A DNA stretch of 64,000 nucleotides, taken from Isoetes taiwanensis (taxonomy: Eukaryota; Streptophyta; Lycopodiopsida; Isoetales; Isoetaceae). Positions 30,929 to 41,712 of this stretch are shown in pieces. Both the position numbers and the translations under genes were made by a program. The stretch spans positions 9,524,292 to 9,588,291 of the forward strand of contig JAJEKV010000049.1 in the NCBI GenBank assembly GCA_021234155.1. The letters are read 5' to 3'. The stretch's first letter is position 1; every line of letters starts with the position of its first letter. The notes beneath the pieces were generated by a model. That model ran no database searches. It saw only the letters and a list, made by a program, of their open reading frames with translations, and had not been told where the DNA came from.

Positions 30929-33568
30929 CACTAGACCTGTCCCATGATGGACCATTAAAGGGCATTTTGAAGGTTTATAAAAAAAATCATATAAAATCAA
31001 GGGCACAAAAACTGGCCAAAGTCTTTCTAGGAGTTCATATATGGCAGTTATGGTTCACATAAAAAATACACAAAAATGTATCAGCTCCCGTTCTTGTAAG
31101 TTATGCACTAGCAAACCCAAGGGGGTCAAGTACCAAAAGCTTCATGTTCACACAAAGTAAAATTGTCTTAACGAAAAGATTTTTTGATTTTTTTGGCTAT
31201 AATGTGATTTTTCTACACGAGATATAGAGCAAGACACAAAAAACCGCATCTCAATCCGAAGTCTGTGAAGGAAGATATAGCCATTCAAACATGACAGGGT
31301 CAGAACTGTCTTTTGCTTTCTGAGAACCAGTACTAGTTCCCAGAAAGCAGTTGTGGTATAAAAACAACAACTTTTGGAAGGAGATAAATTTTGAGCTCGA
31401 ATTTGGCATATAAGTAGTTAACGAGGTCCTCCATCCTAGAAAAATGTTTGTTGAGTTTGAATTTGATGTTTTGACTTTTACTTCTAATTTTAATTTTAGG
31501 GAATTTATACAAATGGGTAACATTGATACATATGACTCTAGGTTGTCCTCCAAAAAATCACATTATGAAAGTTTATAAGAATATGAAACCAATGCAAAAA
31601 CAAGCTCGTGAAAAGAGTAAAAGACATGGTAAATAAAAATCAAAAACGATTTCTGTACCTGCCCATTACTGGTCCATAGTCCATTTAAAAATCAATAATA
31701 TACTTATGTTAGTCCATCTCACGTTGAGTTTTGGGACATGAGTAGCTCCTGAACCACTTTGTTCACAAAAAATATCTGTTGGTCATTATCTTGAGGATTG
31801 TATTAAAATAAATAACATCAATTATATTATGTCTTCCATGTTTATTCTAGATTTGTGCCTTAAAGGTGTGACTTTACAAAATCACATCCTTGAAGTATCT
31901 CATATCAAGAACCAAGGAAAAATATGAAAAACTTTTTCTATAAAACATCAAGATAGACTGCTATCTGCAGTCCAGTTGCAGACCATCATTGGTCCAAATG
32001 ATTGAAAGTTTAAAAATCAATAACGGTATCACTTTAATCAATTTTGATCTCAACTTTCGCATATAGTTTACTTGTATGATTCTCTGTAGGAGAAAATTAG
32101 TTGACTATGTGAGCTTGCGTAATTTAAGGGTAAGATTGAAGCACAAAGAATTGAGAATTTATGAGGAACTTATGACCAATTGAACCTACATGGACCTCCA
32201 CTTACACCTTTCAAAAATCATGTGATCGAAGCTAAAAAGCCACAGTATCATTCTATGGGGCAAAATGGATAAGGCTAGTGAGAGATATATGCTCTATACA
32301 ATTGGTCTCATGGACCATAGATGGTGATGCATGCTTATATAAATTAAAACCTTAGAAATAACATGTTACTTTAACATGCAACTAGAGATTTATATTGCCA
32401 AGAAGGGTACACATCCATGAAAAATATAATATACATGAAAGATAACCTACATGTAACATTATTTTACTTAGATGACAATGCTTTATAGCAGCAACACAGA
32501 TATAAAGTTTATGCTAGTAAGAAATAAACAGATTTCTTCGTCTTTTTTTTCAATAAGGACATACAACCTATATAAGAGATCTCCATATAAGTCAATGTTC
32601 ACATTTTCAACTATTTTATAGGCTTATATGGGGAAAGGTAGTGTCTCTTCCATGAACTAAAGAAACATACATATAATGTCATATGGTCTAATTACATATT
32701 GTCATGGCTAAACTTCACAGCACTCACTTAATTCATCAATAAACATCACTAACTATGACCATTGTGGAGTTTTGGAGCTATAATTGTGGAGTTAACTCAA
32801 CTTTTATACTCTAATGTGTTAATCCTGCAGCTGTACATCATGTTTTAATCCCAAAAATTGCATGATTACACTCTAGTTACCCTATATGTAAGTTGATAAG
32901 AGTTATATTCTATGTAGATATAAGTAGAATGCATCACTTATTACCCTCATGGTATTATGGATGGTTGTTATTTGAGCATTTTAACATATACTTGTGTCCT
33001 GAATTCTGTATCGTAGATTCTCTTAGTAAAATGTGAGGTTAACATGACTTATGAACACTCCAAAGAATCATGAGACTATAGCTCGTATAGTTAGCAACTC
33101 ATGGCCACAAGAATTAAGTTACAACTTGTTATAATAAGAGAGAAATAATTCTCGAACCTCAAGCAGCTTTTTTGACCAAAATAGGGTTTGGCGGCTTCCA
33201 CCAATGTCAGATGATAGCAAAAAAACATGGGAACATAAAACTCAATGTGTTCTATGATAAACAGGCAAATACCTCCAACTTTAGCAAGGTTTAGGTCACT
33301 TTATGCTAGAAAAATTGAAGAAGGCAGTTCTGGACTGGTGCAGAAACTGCCAAATTCTCTAATGTTTGAGCAATCACCACAAGGTAGAGGTGACCCCATT
33401 GGTCTTGAAATTCTCAGAGGTCATTAAGAAACAAGTGAAGACTCAAATGGTGGTGGTATAGTACAAAATCGAAATTTCTGTTATGAGTTACATGGGTTTA
33501 AGTGGCAGAGGTCATGTGGGCCAGTTCTGATCCATGGATCAGGAATGGTTCCAGAGACAGGTCTAGTG
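30929..33568. mobile_element. Non-autonomous DNA transposon, TTAA target, CACTAG ends
   Basis: Exact borders follow from comparison with unit A, where the site is empty. The element is 2640 bases, begins CACTAGACCTGTCCC and ends with the complement of CACTAGACCTGTCTC (14 of 15 matching), and is flanked on both sides by TTAA (30925-30928 and 33569-33572). The inside is AT-rich, with no transposase; degenerate copies of TGGTCCAT/TGGACCAT followed by AAA.TTTAAAAATCAATA recur near 30950, 31660 and 32000. A 4-base TTAA duplication is the hallmark of piggyBac; the CACTA start would also suit CACTA/EnSpm, but its 3-base duplication does not fit (TAA left, TTA right). Confidence 0.8.
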
Positions 33569-34203
33569 TTAAGGACATGGGACAACTACGAAAGAGTAGT
33601 ATCTGGAATCAACTTTAGGAGATACTATTGTTTTGGGAAGTCTTGGGCCATTGCTCGTAGGAGACATACATATACTACAAGGAAAGAACATGAGAAACAT
33701 TTATTATAGTATCATGCCTTGAATTTCAAAAGTGTGCCCTATCTCAAATATTGATCTTTAGAAATTTTGCCTCTGCGATGGTTAAAGTGGGGAAAATTGG
33801 TTCTCTTACTGGTATTATTGATGAAATCTATTTAATCATGAGTCTGTACTCTGTAAACTCTTGAGCATGTGATTGTGAAGAAAGGAGATTTATATTATTT
33901 AAGCCGCATTTAATTAAAGTGGGTCACATGCAATTCCCATTTTGTTTTTGGAACCCTCTTATTTTACAAGAAATGGACATGATGTGAAACATTTTTGGGG
34001 CTTGCTTGTCATTGAAAATAAGAGTTTTTTCGTGTGAGGGTAAATTCCTTTACCAAGACATTTCGGGTCTTTTTTCTTGGATGGGCAGACAAGAAATCAC
34101 AAACAAAAATCAAGCGAATTGTTACTTATTCACCAAAAAGTGCTAGTTTTGAGATACTTTATATTTATTAATGGGCTCATCACAATATATATTATAGTGG
34201 GTG
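33569..34203 (+). repeat. Peroxidase 3' duplication unit B, second part
   Basis: Continues the match to unit A (27835-28380) after the TTAA element, up to the LINE insertion. An extra stretch at about 33900-34000 is lacking in unit A. Confidence 0.8.
33757..33868 (+). pseudogene. Older peroxidase exon 3 relic (unit B)
   Basis: Counterpart of the relic at 28018: [19 protein letters not shown], closer to intact peroxidase than the unit A version. It shows that an older peroxidase lay downstream of each recent copy before the latest duplication. Confidence 0.6.
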
Positions 34204-34985
34204 AAGAATAGAATAGAATATAGAATTGTTTTTATCGTCCAGGGAGACCAATCGGCCTATGGGACCCAATACAAAAAGTGCAGCAGTCACATTACTGCCC
34301 GGATTAAATAACCCCCGCCCCGAAGGGTTTTCGAGGGAAAAAGCGGGCAAAGAATAAGCTGGCCGACAACGATTAAATGGTTGATCGGGGCATACCCGAG
34401 CCCTCAAGTCCCAAGATTTCCCGAATGTATGATCCGAAAGTGGAGCGACCACCGTCGCGGCCCAGTATCATGTGTAGCGCTCATCGTGTCTAAGCAACCG
34501 AGCATAGCGTGGTCCGAACTGATCATATGCCGGCGCAGCTCGAAAGTGTGACACTCATCCTCAACAGCTCCCTTCGGGCAAAGACCGACAAACCCTATCC
34601 TCGACGTGGCTCCCCAATCCATCGACTGCCTCAATCCCGGAGATGGTGGGCACCCTGCGGGCGAATGGGAGGCGATATGCCCGCGCTTTTTCATGGGCGT
34701 GATGTGAATGTAGGTAGCGCCGTGGGCCTCGCTCTAATGTGGGATTTATGTGTTGCTTGTAATGTGCCGTTTGACTTGCTCCGTGGCCCTGAAATCCCAA
34801 AGCTTGCCGGAGAAACAAGCATCAAGGTAACATCTCAGCCGCCGCGACCGCCTTTGTTTCTACCGATGCACATGTGCTCCCCCGACATTCCATCTAGTTA
34901 GCCATCGCAATCTTTTATCCTTCCAACAATTTTTGAGTCGTTAGGTCCCATTGCCACCGTGATAAGCTGCGCGTGTAGACGATCA

Positions 34986-35927
34986 TCATCCAAGATTTAC
35001 CACCTTCTGGAAATAGACGATGTGTCTATCAAGGGCCACTCGATGAAGTGGCAGGAAACCTGTCTCCTGCAACAAAATTTGATATGGGACCGTGGATTTC
35101 ACTCCGAGTGCCCGTGCTAAGAAGGGCTTCTGCACCTGTTCTAAGTCGCTCCAAGTAGCAAGGGACACCACTGGGCCCCAGACTTCAACCCCGTACAAAA
35201 GAACGGGCTCTACCAATACCCTGAACAGATGTGCCTGATGTCCCCAATCATACAATTCTGCTCTGTGGTTATTGTTCTGCATTGCATAAAGTGCTTTCCA
35301 GCCTGCTGCTACACGCAATCTTATGGAAGTGTCCCAAGCCCAGCATTGTGTAGAAGGAAACTCCACTCCCAGATACTTGTAGGCGGGTGTCACCTCCACT
35401 TGTTGCCCTCGATAAGTGAATGAAGGGGGCCTTGGATGGCGCGAGGATGAGATTAGGACCACCTTAGTCTTGGCCAGATTGACGTTCATGTCTGTGGCCT
35501 GGCAGAATGTATCCAGAGCATCTAGGTGAGACTGCATATCCTCTGGAGTGTGAGCTAAGAGGTCAACATCATCTGCATAGATGAGTTGCCTGATGACCTG
35601 ATGCAAAAGTTGGGTCCCGCCACCCCCATTGTCCATGAGCCAGTGTTCCAACTGGTCAATGTACAGACCAAACAATGTTGGGGAAAGAGGACATCCCTGG
35701 CGGACCCCAATATCGCTAGGGAATGGTTGTCCCGCCATCCCGATCGACCAACAACTCTCATTACAACCTTTTATAATCGCATTTTGCATATCCACGTGAA
35801 CCTGCAGTTTGCCAATCTTTCCCATAACTTTTCCCCGCGCAAGTGTGTCAAAAGCCTTCGCAAAGTCAACAAAGCAACAATACAGATCCCGTCGACGGTT
35901 TCTGCTATCCTCAACCAAAGTCCTCAA
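34986..35927 (-). pseudogene. LINE reverse transcriptase domain
   Basis: 313 codons open. RT motifs in order: FVDFAKAFDTL, IGVRQGCPLSPTLFGLYI, and the catalytic LIYADDVDLL, followed by NLAKTKVVL and YKYLGVEF of the thumb region. It copies the element RNA at the nicked target. Upstream RT motifs (PDEWT.., FxKARDP) lie in other frames at 36022-36288, so the gene is broken. The C-terminal HFRIIHSG end is at about 34410. Confidence 0.88.
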
Positions 35928-36989
35928 TGTGAAGATATGATCAATGGTTGAATGCCGGGGTCTGAACCCTGTTTGCGTGAGAGTCAGACACTGTTATACG
36001 CCCACCTAGTCAATCTGTTGCTCAATAATGCCGCCTAGCGGTTTGGCAAACACCGAACCGACCATGATTGTTCGCAGAATTGGTTGGACTATATGGATCT
36101 CTCGCCTTTGTAAATGGGGATAACTCGCTTATGGTCCACTCATCGGGGAATCCTTCCTGGAGTGCTCGCTGAACATAATGGTTAGGGATCGGTACCATAA
36201 GCTCCCCGCCCACTTGAGCAACTGCGCATACCATCCAGGTCCGTTGCTTTCCCATTGGCCAAACGCTGCAGACCCTGGGTAACATCATCCTCTGTGATTT
36301 TTAATGTCGGGCCATTCTACGGGGGAATGAGTGCTCGTGTCCCTTGAGGATCATGGAGTTGCTGCAAGTATTGTTCCCACTACTCATTAGTGATGTTTCC
36401 CGTAGGCTGGACTGGCTTTCGAAGAACCTTGCGTCAAAAGGTTCTAGGATGGCTTTCCAACATGTAAAACATTTTCTTTTGATGACGTGCATGTACTGAG
36501 ATTTCTTTGCCTTCAAGAAAGCACGACATCGTGGTGGTGGCATGTGGGCGCATGCGAGGATCTGTGATCCGGGCGGAGCCGCATTTGTATTCCTTACACT
36601 CAAAGATCAAACCACCGACACGTGGGAATGTTGCAGTCCCCGCGGATACTTCTCCGGGCATGCTATCCCAAAACATCTTTTGCGACGATTACCAAGTAGC
36701 TCAATCACCTGACCGCTTTGTCTCTCTAGCGTGGGGGCCCGCAAAAATTCCCCGAAAAGGTCATCTATGAGCAAATCAAGATAATCCTTTGCCTGCTCAT
36801 AATCCAATCGCAAGTGAGGTATACGAGGAGCTGCCGTAGAAGGGGTTCTAGCAGCCTGCCAAGCCAACTACAAGTAGAGTGGAAGGTGATCTGAGTCGGT
36901 CTCCTCATCTCTACTGTTTGTGCCTACCCGAAAGTGGTTGATCAAATGTACATCCTGCTCAGCGACTAATAGATAGTCCACCACACTAG

Positions 36990-37655
36990 ATCCTCCACCC
37001 GATTCTTGTTATGCAGGTGCACTTACAGGAGGAAGGCCACTGTGCTAGGCCATTACAAATTACCAAGTCAAAGACACCACATAATAGAAGCAACTGCCTG
37101 CCAAAGCGCGTGACCTGACTATCATCTGATGTTCGTGGCCAAGCCGCCTCCGCGGGGGCCAGCTGTAACACATCCTGAGCCAAAGGATCAAGTCTCATGG
37201 GCTGCTCTACTCCTGTCAGTGCATTGAAGCCCCCAAGGAGTACCACACTACCCAACTGTCTATATTGCTGTATGTCATCATATAGATCGACATATGGAGC
37301 TAGCCTGTCCATATCTGAGTGGGCATGGTAAAAGTTGCTTTCTGCATGTGGAAAGTAGCAAGCAGCCAAGAAGAGAGGGTTGCCACTACAATTCTGCACC
37401 CGCACCCACAAGTACCGGTTGTGTCTGTCAATCTTGTGCAGGAAGGCCGACTGTGCCAAAGACTCCCGGTAATAACAGGCAACCCCTCCATGTCCCCTCT
37501 TGCCTGTGCAGATATTGAAGACTGAGAAACGTTGATAGCCTAGAAGATCGGGTAACCTATGTCCTGCGCGCTCTCATGTCTCCATGAGGAAGATGAGATC
37601 CATATCTGTAGCAACAGAGTTGAGACTATCCCCCTTCTGCCATGGGAAACCTCGA
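36990..37655 (-). pseudogene. LINE AP-like endonuclease domain
   Basis: Exonuclease-endonuclease-phosphatase fold. Motifs on the minus strand: DLIFLMET (the conserved catalytic Glu region, about 37590), a GGVACYY strand, LAACYFPHAE, and VVLLGGFNALTG (the GDFNA motif, with Gly for Asp). This enzyme nicks the target DNA. A stop follows the ET motif and the GDFN Asp is lost, so it is inactive. Confidence 0.75.
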
Positions 37656-37679
37656 CTTAGTAGCAAAGGCATGCGCAGA

Positions 37680-37815
37680 TTGAGTTGTGGGGGAAGAGTG
37701 GGAAGCGGTAGCAGACTGAGTCATGCGGACAGAGTGAGAAGCAGTAGGGGTTGGGGCAGAGTGAGAAGCAGTAGGAGTTGGGGTGGCATATGACTGAGGA
37801 GTATAGTGGCAAAGT
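37680..37815 (-). repeat. Pro/Ser/Thr peptide repeat in the LINE linker
   Basis: Encodes tandem PTASHS units (TPTASHSAPTPTASHSV and variants), an unstructured linker between the ORF1-type module and the endonuclease. The nested solo LTR sits at its upstream end. Confidence 0.6.
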
Positions 37816-37830
37816 GGCAAAGAAGACGGG

Positions 37831-39405
37831 TGTGGCGTTTCCCCGACAAAGATACGGTCCCGGGGCGATATCTCGATCGCCCTAAATCCGCCGTTACACG
37901 CCACCCGACCGACGTGATATTATCGCCAGAAGCCAGGTGAGTAGCCCCTAGGGGGCAACTTGCAAGGTATGTGCATTTATTATTAATGTGCACACTTACC
38001 AATGTGCACATTTATTTAGGTGCACACCTTTCCATGTAGATACATTTATGCCACCTAGCCATTAAAGGCAAGTGGGCCATTCCCAATTATCCCACATGCT
38101 TAAGAGGATAATTGGAAACCCTAGCCCTAACCCCTTGTCTATTTAGGTAGGAGGGAACCCTAACTTGCCATTTTCGTCCATAGGGTTTTAGGGCTCTGTT
38201 TTGGCTGCCCCAGGAGCCAAAATCGCCTCCCTGAACTCCTGTAATTTTAATTGCACCATTAGTTTTCCTTGATTCGAGCAGTTCAGCAGAATGGTCGAAC
38301 TCAGGTCAGGAGGAGCAACCCAAGGATCAGGTATTTACTCAATTTAATAGCCTAAACCGTCTTTCAGTCATAGAATCAGTAGGTTTAGCCTATTAAATTG
38401 CCCATAGCAGCCATCTAGATCTCTAGATACCAGACTCTAACTAAAGAACCTAACTCTATGATATAGATTAGATCTAGTTCTTTAGTTCTTCTGTGATGTA
38501 TATGGATGATGTATCTCTATGAACTCCTTGTATTGGGAAGGGGGGTAGAGACCCCAAGCCTAGTAGTTGATGCTCCTAGTTAGCCTTTCTAGCACACTGT
38601 AGATTCGGCCTGTGTACAAGAACCACACCGGTTGTGGGTGAAGGGGCAGACCGCTAAGAAGGAGGTTCGTGTTTCGACTCTTGAACGATCCCTCGGTGTG
38701 TAAGGCCCACCGGGGATCATTGTGACTAGGTTTAATGGCTTACCACTGAGTGTGGGTAAGGCATGGGCTCGACACCGTGAAGTGGTGTTCACTTTCCGTG
38801 GGTTCAACCGAATAAGGGCAAAGTGGCCCTCTAGTCACCTTGAGTGACGATGTAGACCTCGGAGGGAGTGATCCCTACACGCCCCATCGGGAACCGGGAG
38901 ATGCAACCCGGGAATAGCCCTCTTGGCTATGCATCCCGGGCTACATGTCCAGTCCCAACACTTTTCAGCCTACCGCAAAGTGTGCACAGGAGGGGCGGAT
39001 GGAGTGGACAACCCTATGCCATGTTCTTATGCCAGCCAAATCCATTGCCATGAATTCTGTCTACAATGAACTCTGGAGACCCAAGCCGTCAGTCACCCCT
39101 TCGAGTCTGAGCCTTGGGTAGGAACCCCTATGTATGATGCTGATCATTGTCTATGCAGATGTTGATGCACCACCCTTCGAGGTAGATTTGTGACTATGTT
39201 GTATATTGACATGTATGTTTACGCTTCCGCAGCTAGGTAGGCCCTGAGGGAGACGGGGTAAAATGACCCCTTCACTCTTCCCACTGGGGACCCGGTACGG
39301 TCATAGTGATATGTGAAGGGCCCTGTATCAGCATGGAGCTGGTATGGGGGATGAACTCTTGTTTGTATACGGTGAGTGCACCGTATACGAGTAGGGGACG
39401 TCACA
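37831..39405 (+). repeat. Solo LTR of the Ty3/gypsy family seen at 43-64 kb
   Basis: Runs from TGTGGCGTT to ACGTCACA, 1575 bases, colinear with the G2 LTR (52765-54425, opposite strand) and with the start of the G1 LTR (52541). No internal sequence is attached. It lies inside the LINE linker. Flanking pentamers ACGGG and TTGGG agree in three of five bases, so the target duplication is decayed or imperfect. A conserved hairpin is at 39365-39388. Confidence 0.85.
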
Positions 39406-39419
39406 TTGGGCTGGAGCAG

Positions 39420-39684
39420 ACAATAGAGGAGCATGATCAGAGGAGGTGGGGGCGGCAGCTGAATGGCCCGGAGGGTCTGCAGCAACATTCGGTGAGCGAA
39501 AAATGTGCATCTTGCCTCGAACTAGTCCCGCAGCTCCTCCTTGACGGCGGATGCCTCGAACCTTGGTGAGCTCACCAAGGACTCTTTGTTGCGCTAGGGG
39601 TGAGGTCTCGTCCACATACAAGGATGTTCCCTTCAATTGTTTGTGCCGGGCTAATATGGCATCCCGTACTTGCATATCCGGCAT
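39420..39684 (-). pseudogene. LINE ORF1-type C-terminal module
   Basis: MPDMQVRDAILARHKQLKGT then SLYVDETSPLAQQ and a basic RRQGGAAGLVRGKMHI helix, followed by Pro/Ser-rich linker. It parallels the VLQHGNHLRGTSFSVQEDLS region at 18.4 kb. The match begins at the LINE 5' truncation point (39690). Confidence 0.65.
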
Positions 39685-39698
39685 CTTGCGGAAGAGAA

Positions 39699-39900
39699 CA
39701 TGGTGGTCGTTCTGTCATTACGATTACACGCTCTTCACACACGAACCACCTAGCGCGAATGTCGTGTGGAGCACTCTCCAAGCCACGAGAACAACTTACA
39801 GATGATAGGCTTCATCGGCCACGCACCAGTCTGTCTAAATGATCACCAACCTCTTCTCGCCTGCTTTCTTCAAGAAACAGGTCTTCCCATTAATCCTAAG
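39699..39900 (+). repeat. Peroxidase 3' duplication unit B, third part
   Basis: Resumes the match to unit A (28385-28560) on the far side of the LINE: TCTGTCATTACGATTACAC, ACACACGAACCACCTAG, GAATGTCGTGTGGAG and GATCACCAACCTCTTCTC. Confidence 0.8.
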
Positions 39901-39999
39901 CATGTACTATCTGGTCGAGATAAGGATTGCAAAAGACGGAATCAAGTTAGTCAATTGATGCTATAGGTAAGAAAAATAAAATAAAAACCAGTTCTGAAG

Positions 40000-40222
40000 G
40001 CCATATTGAAAATGGAGATCTGAAAGTCTTTCTCGACTGGTGAGTAGAGAAAGGCAAAATGTGAGTGAAAAAAACGAGGTCTGAGGGCATTTCTTAATGA
40101 ATAATGCGAGCCTGAGGGCCTTTCTCGACTCACGAGTGGAGAAAGGCAGCTCAGAGTAAAAAATGTAGGTCTGAGGACCTTTCTCGATGAAAAACGCAGG
40201 TCTGAGAGCCTTTCTCGGCTCA
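40000..40222. repeat. Hairpin minisatellite with alternating long and short units
   Basis: Units of about 58 and 32 bases alternate. Both start near GGTCTGAGGNCCTTTCTCGA; the long unit adds a complementary arm (GAGAAAGGC after CACGAGTGG), so each long unit can fold into a GCCTTTCTC...GAGAAAGGC hairpin. About five units are visible. Confidence 0.65.
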
Positions 40223-40223
40223 C

Positions 40224-40850
40224 TGTGACGCTCCCTGAACCTATACGATGCTCCCATCAATAAGGGAAATTCCCTTCCCATGGTGACTCCATCACCATAA
40301 AAAGGTCCTCCATCTAACTCGGACCTCTTGTGATGGACAAGTGTTTGGGTGAAGTACACGGAGGTGTCATTCGCCCCACGCCTTCTATGGGAATCCTATA
40401 TAGTAGAAGCGTACATACATGTTAGCACTTGGCAACAATACAAATAAATAATTTATCACCACGAAGGGTGGGCCATCATCATCAATATGAATACAACAGA
40501 ATACCAACATAACAAAGAAAATGCACCATAAATGAGGCTTCTATCCCAGGCTCAGACTCAAGGGTGTCGACTGATGGTCAAGGCCTCCGGATAACAACAA
40601 ACAGAGGTATAACATGGCGTTAGCTGGCATAGAACAATGGTTAGGATAGTCCACTCCATCCGCCCCTCCTATGCACACTTTGCAGATAGGCTGAAACATG
40701 CTATGATATGGATGTAGCCTTCCGGAGACGTAATCTCATATAATCACCCTATGAGACTACTTTGGGTTACATCTCCCTGATCTGATGAGGCAGAAAAGGA
40801 GAAATCCCTTCCAGAGCACGATGCTTCCATCGGCGGCTAGAGGATCGTGG
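40224..40850 (-). repeat. Diverged LTR relic of the G1/G2 family
   Basis: Starts TGTGACGCTCCC and follows the G2 LTR in order on the same strand: GAAGCGTACATACATGT, CACGAAGG, GGCTCAGACTCAA and CACTCCATCCGCCCCTCC. More diverged than the LTRs at 37.8 and 52.8 kb, so older. Its right end is indistinct. Confidence 0.65.
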
Positions 40851-41124
40851 TTCCGTGGTCCCCATGGTAATGTCGACGTTTTAAGTCCATTGGCAAAGCC
40901 AATTCACAAGTTTCTCTGTCATAATAGTTTTGGCATGTCATCATTACCCTTGCCACATCATCATATTCTTGCCATGTCACCTTGGAGGCTTTTGCCAAAA
41001 CAACCATTGCCAAACTTTGTAACTTTCCGCATTTCCTTACGCTAATGACATCTTGACACATAGCATGTAATTACACCGTAGTGACTCATATGGATGAGTG
41101 GGGCATGATGATATAGTCATGCTT

Positions 41125-41710
41125 GTAAAATCACACCACTTCAATACCTCCTTAAAAACAACTATTTAAAAACTACACCTGGTTATAAACCACGCCTCAA
41201 AAAACCATATTTCCTTTAAAAGCAACTAGTTATACTTTAAAGCCATACCTCAAAAAATAACTCCTCGACTTAAAAAATCACACCACTTCATAAAACCATA
41301 CTTCCTTGAAAAACAACTGCTTAGAAACTACACTTGGTTATAAACCACACCTCAAAAAGACCATATGTTTTTAAGAAATAGCTACTTAAAAACTATACCA
41401 CTTTAGAAAACTATACTTCCTTAAAACATAGCCACTTACACCTCAAAAAAACCATATTTCCTTAAGAAAACAACTACTTAAAAACTACACGCATTTATAA
41501 ACCACACCTCAAAAAACAACACCTCAACTTAAAAAATCACATCACTTCAAAAAATCACACTTTCTTAAAAATAGCTAACTTGTTTATAAACCACGCCTCA
41601 AAAAGCCATACTTCCTTAAAAAACAACTACTTAAAAACTACACCTAGTTATAAACCACACCTCAAAAAACAACACCTTCTTAAAAACAACACATCTTCAA
41701 ACAAAAAAAA
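41125..41710 (+). repeat. G-poor degenerate minisatellite, copy 2
   Basis: Same array as 5370-6060, somewhat shorter. Confidence 0.75.
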
Positions 41711-41712
41711 AA

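Larger units (their letters stand above)
34204..39690 (-). mobile_element. LINE (YADD-type), 5'-truncated, split by a solo LTR
   Basis: One insertion on the minus strand, bounded by GAAGAA (34203-34208) and GAAGAGAA (39691-39698), with the empty site preserved in unit A near 28370. Removing the nested LTR (37831-39405) leaves about 3.9 kb. Order on the minus strand: ORF1-type C-terminal module (39684-39420), a Pro/Ser/Thr-rich linker (to about 37680), endonuclease (37655-36990), reverse transcriptase (about 36300-34990), C-terminal region, 3' UTR with the CTCGAAAACCCTTCGGGG hairpin, and a (TTCTA)n tail. Several frameshifts and stops break the coding regions. Tail type and ORF1 module set it apart from the poly(A) L1 at 28.6 kb; I have not assigned a clade. 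Confidence 0.85.

Noticed and set aside
30929-33568. CACTA/EnSpm as the primary name for the 2.64 kb element
   Set aside because: The 3-base flanks differ (TAA, TTA) while a 4-base TTAA matches on both sides and the paralogous site has only one copy; kept as alternative only.
35586-35951. 121-codon plus-strand frame
   Set aside because: Antisense shadow of the LINE reverse transcriptase.
37831-39405. 5' LTR of G1
   Set aside because: It is followed by LINE sequence, not by element interior, and is 4 kb from G1; it is a solo LTR inside the LINE.
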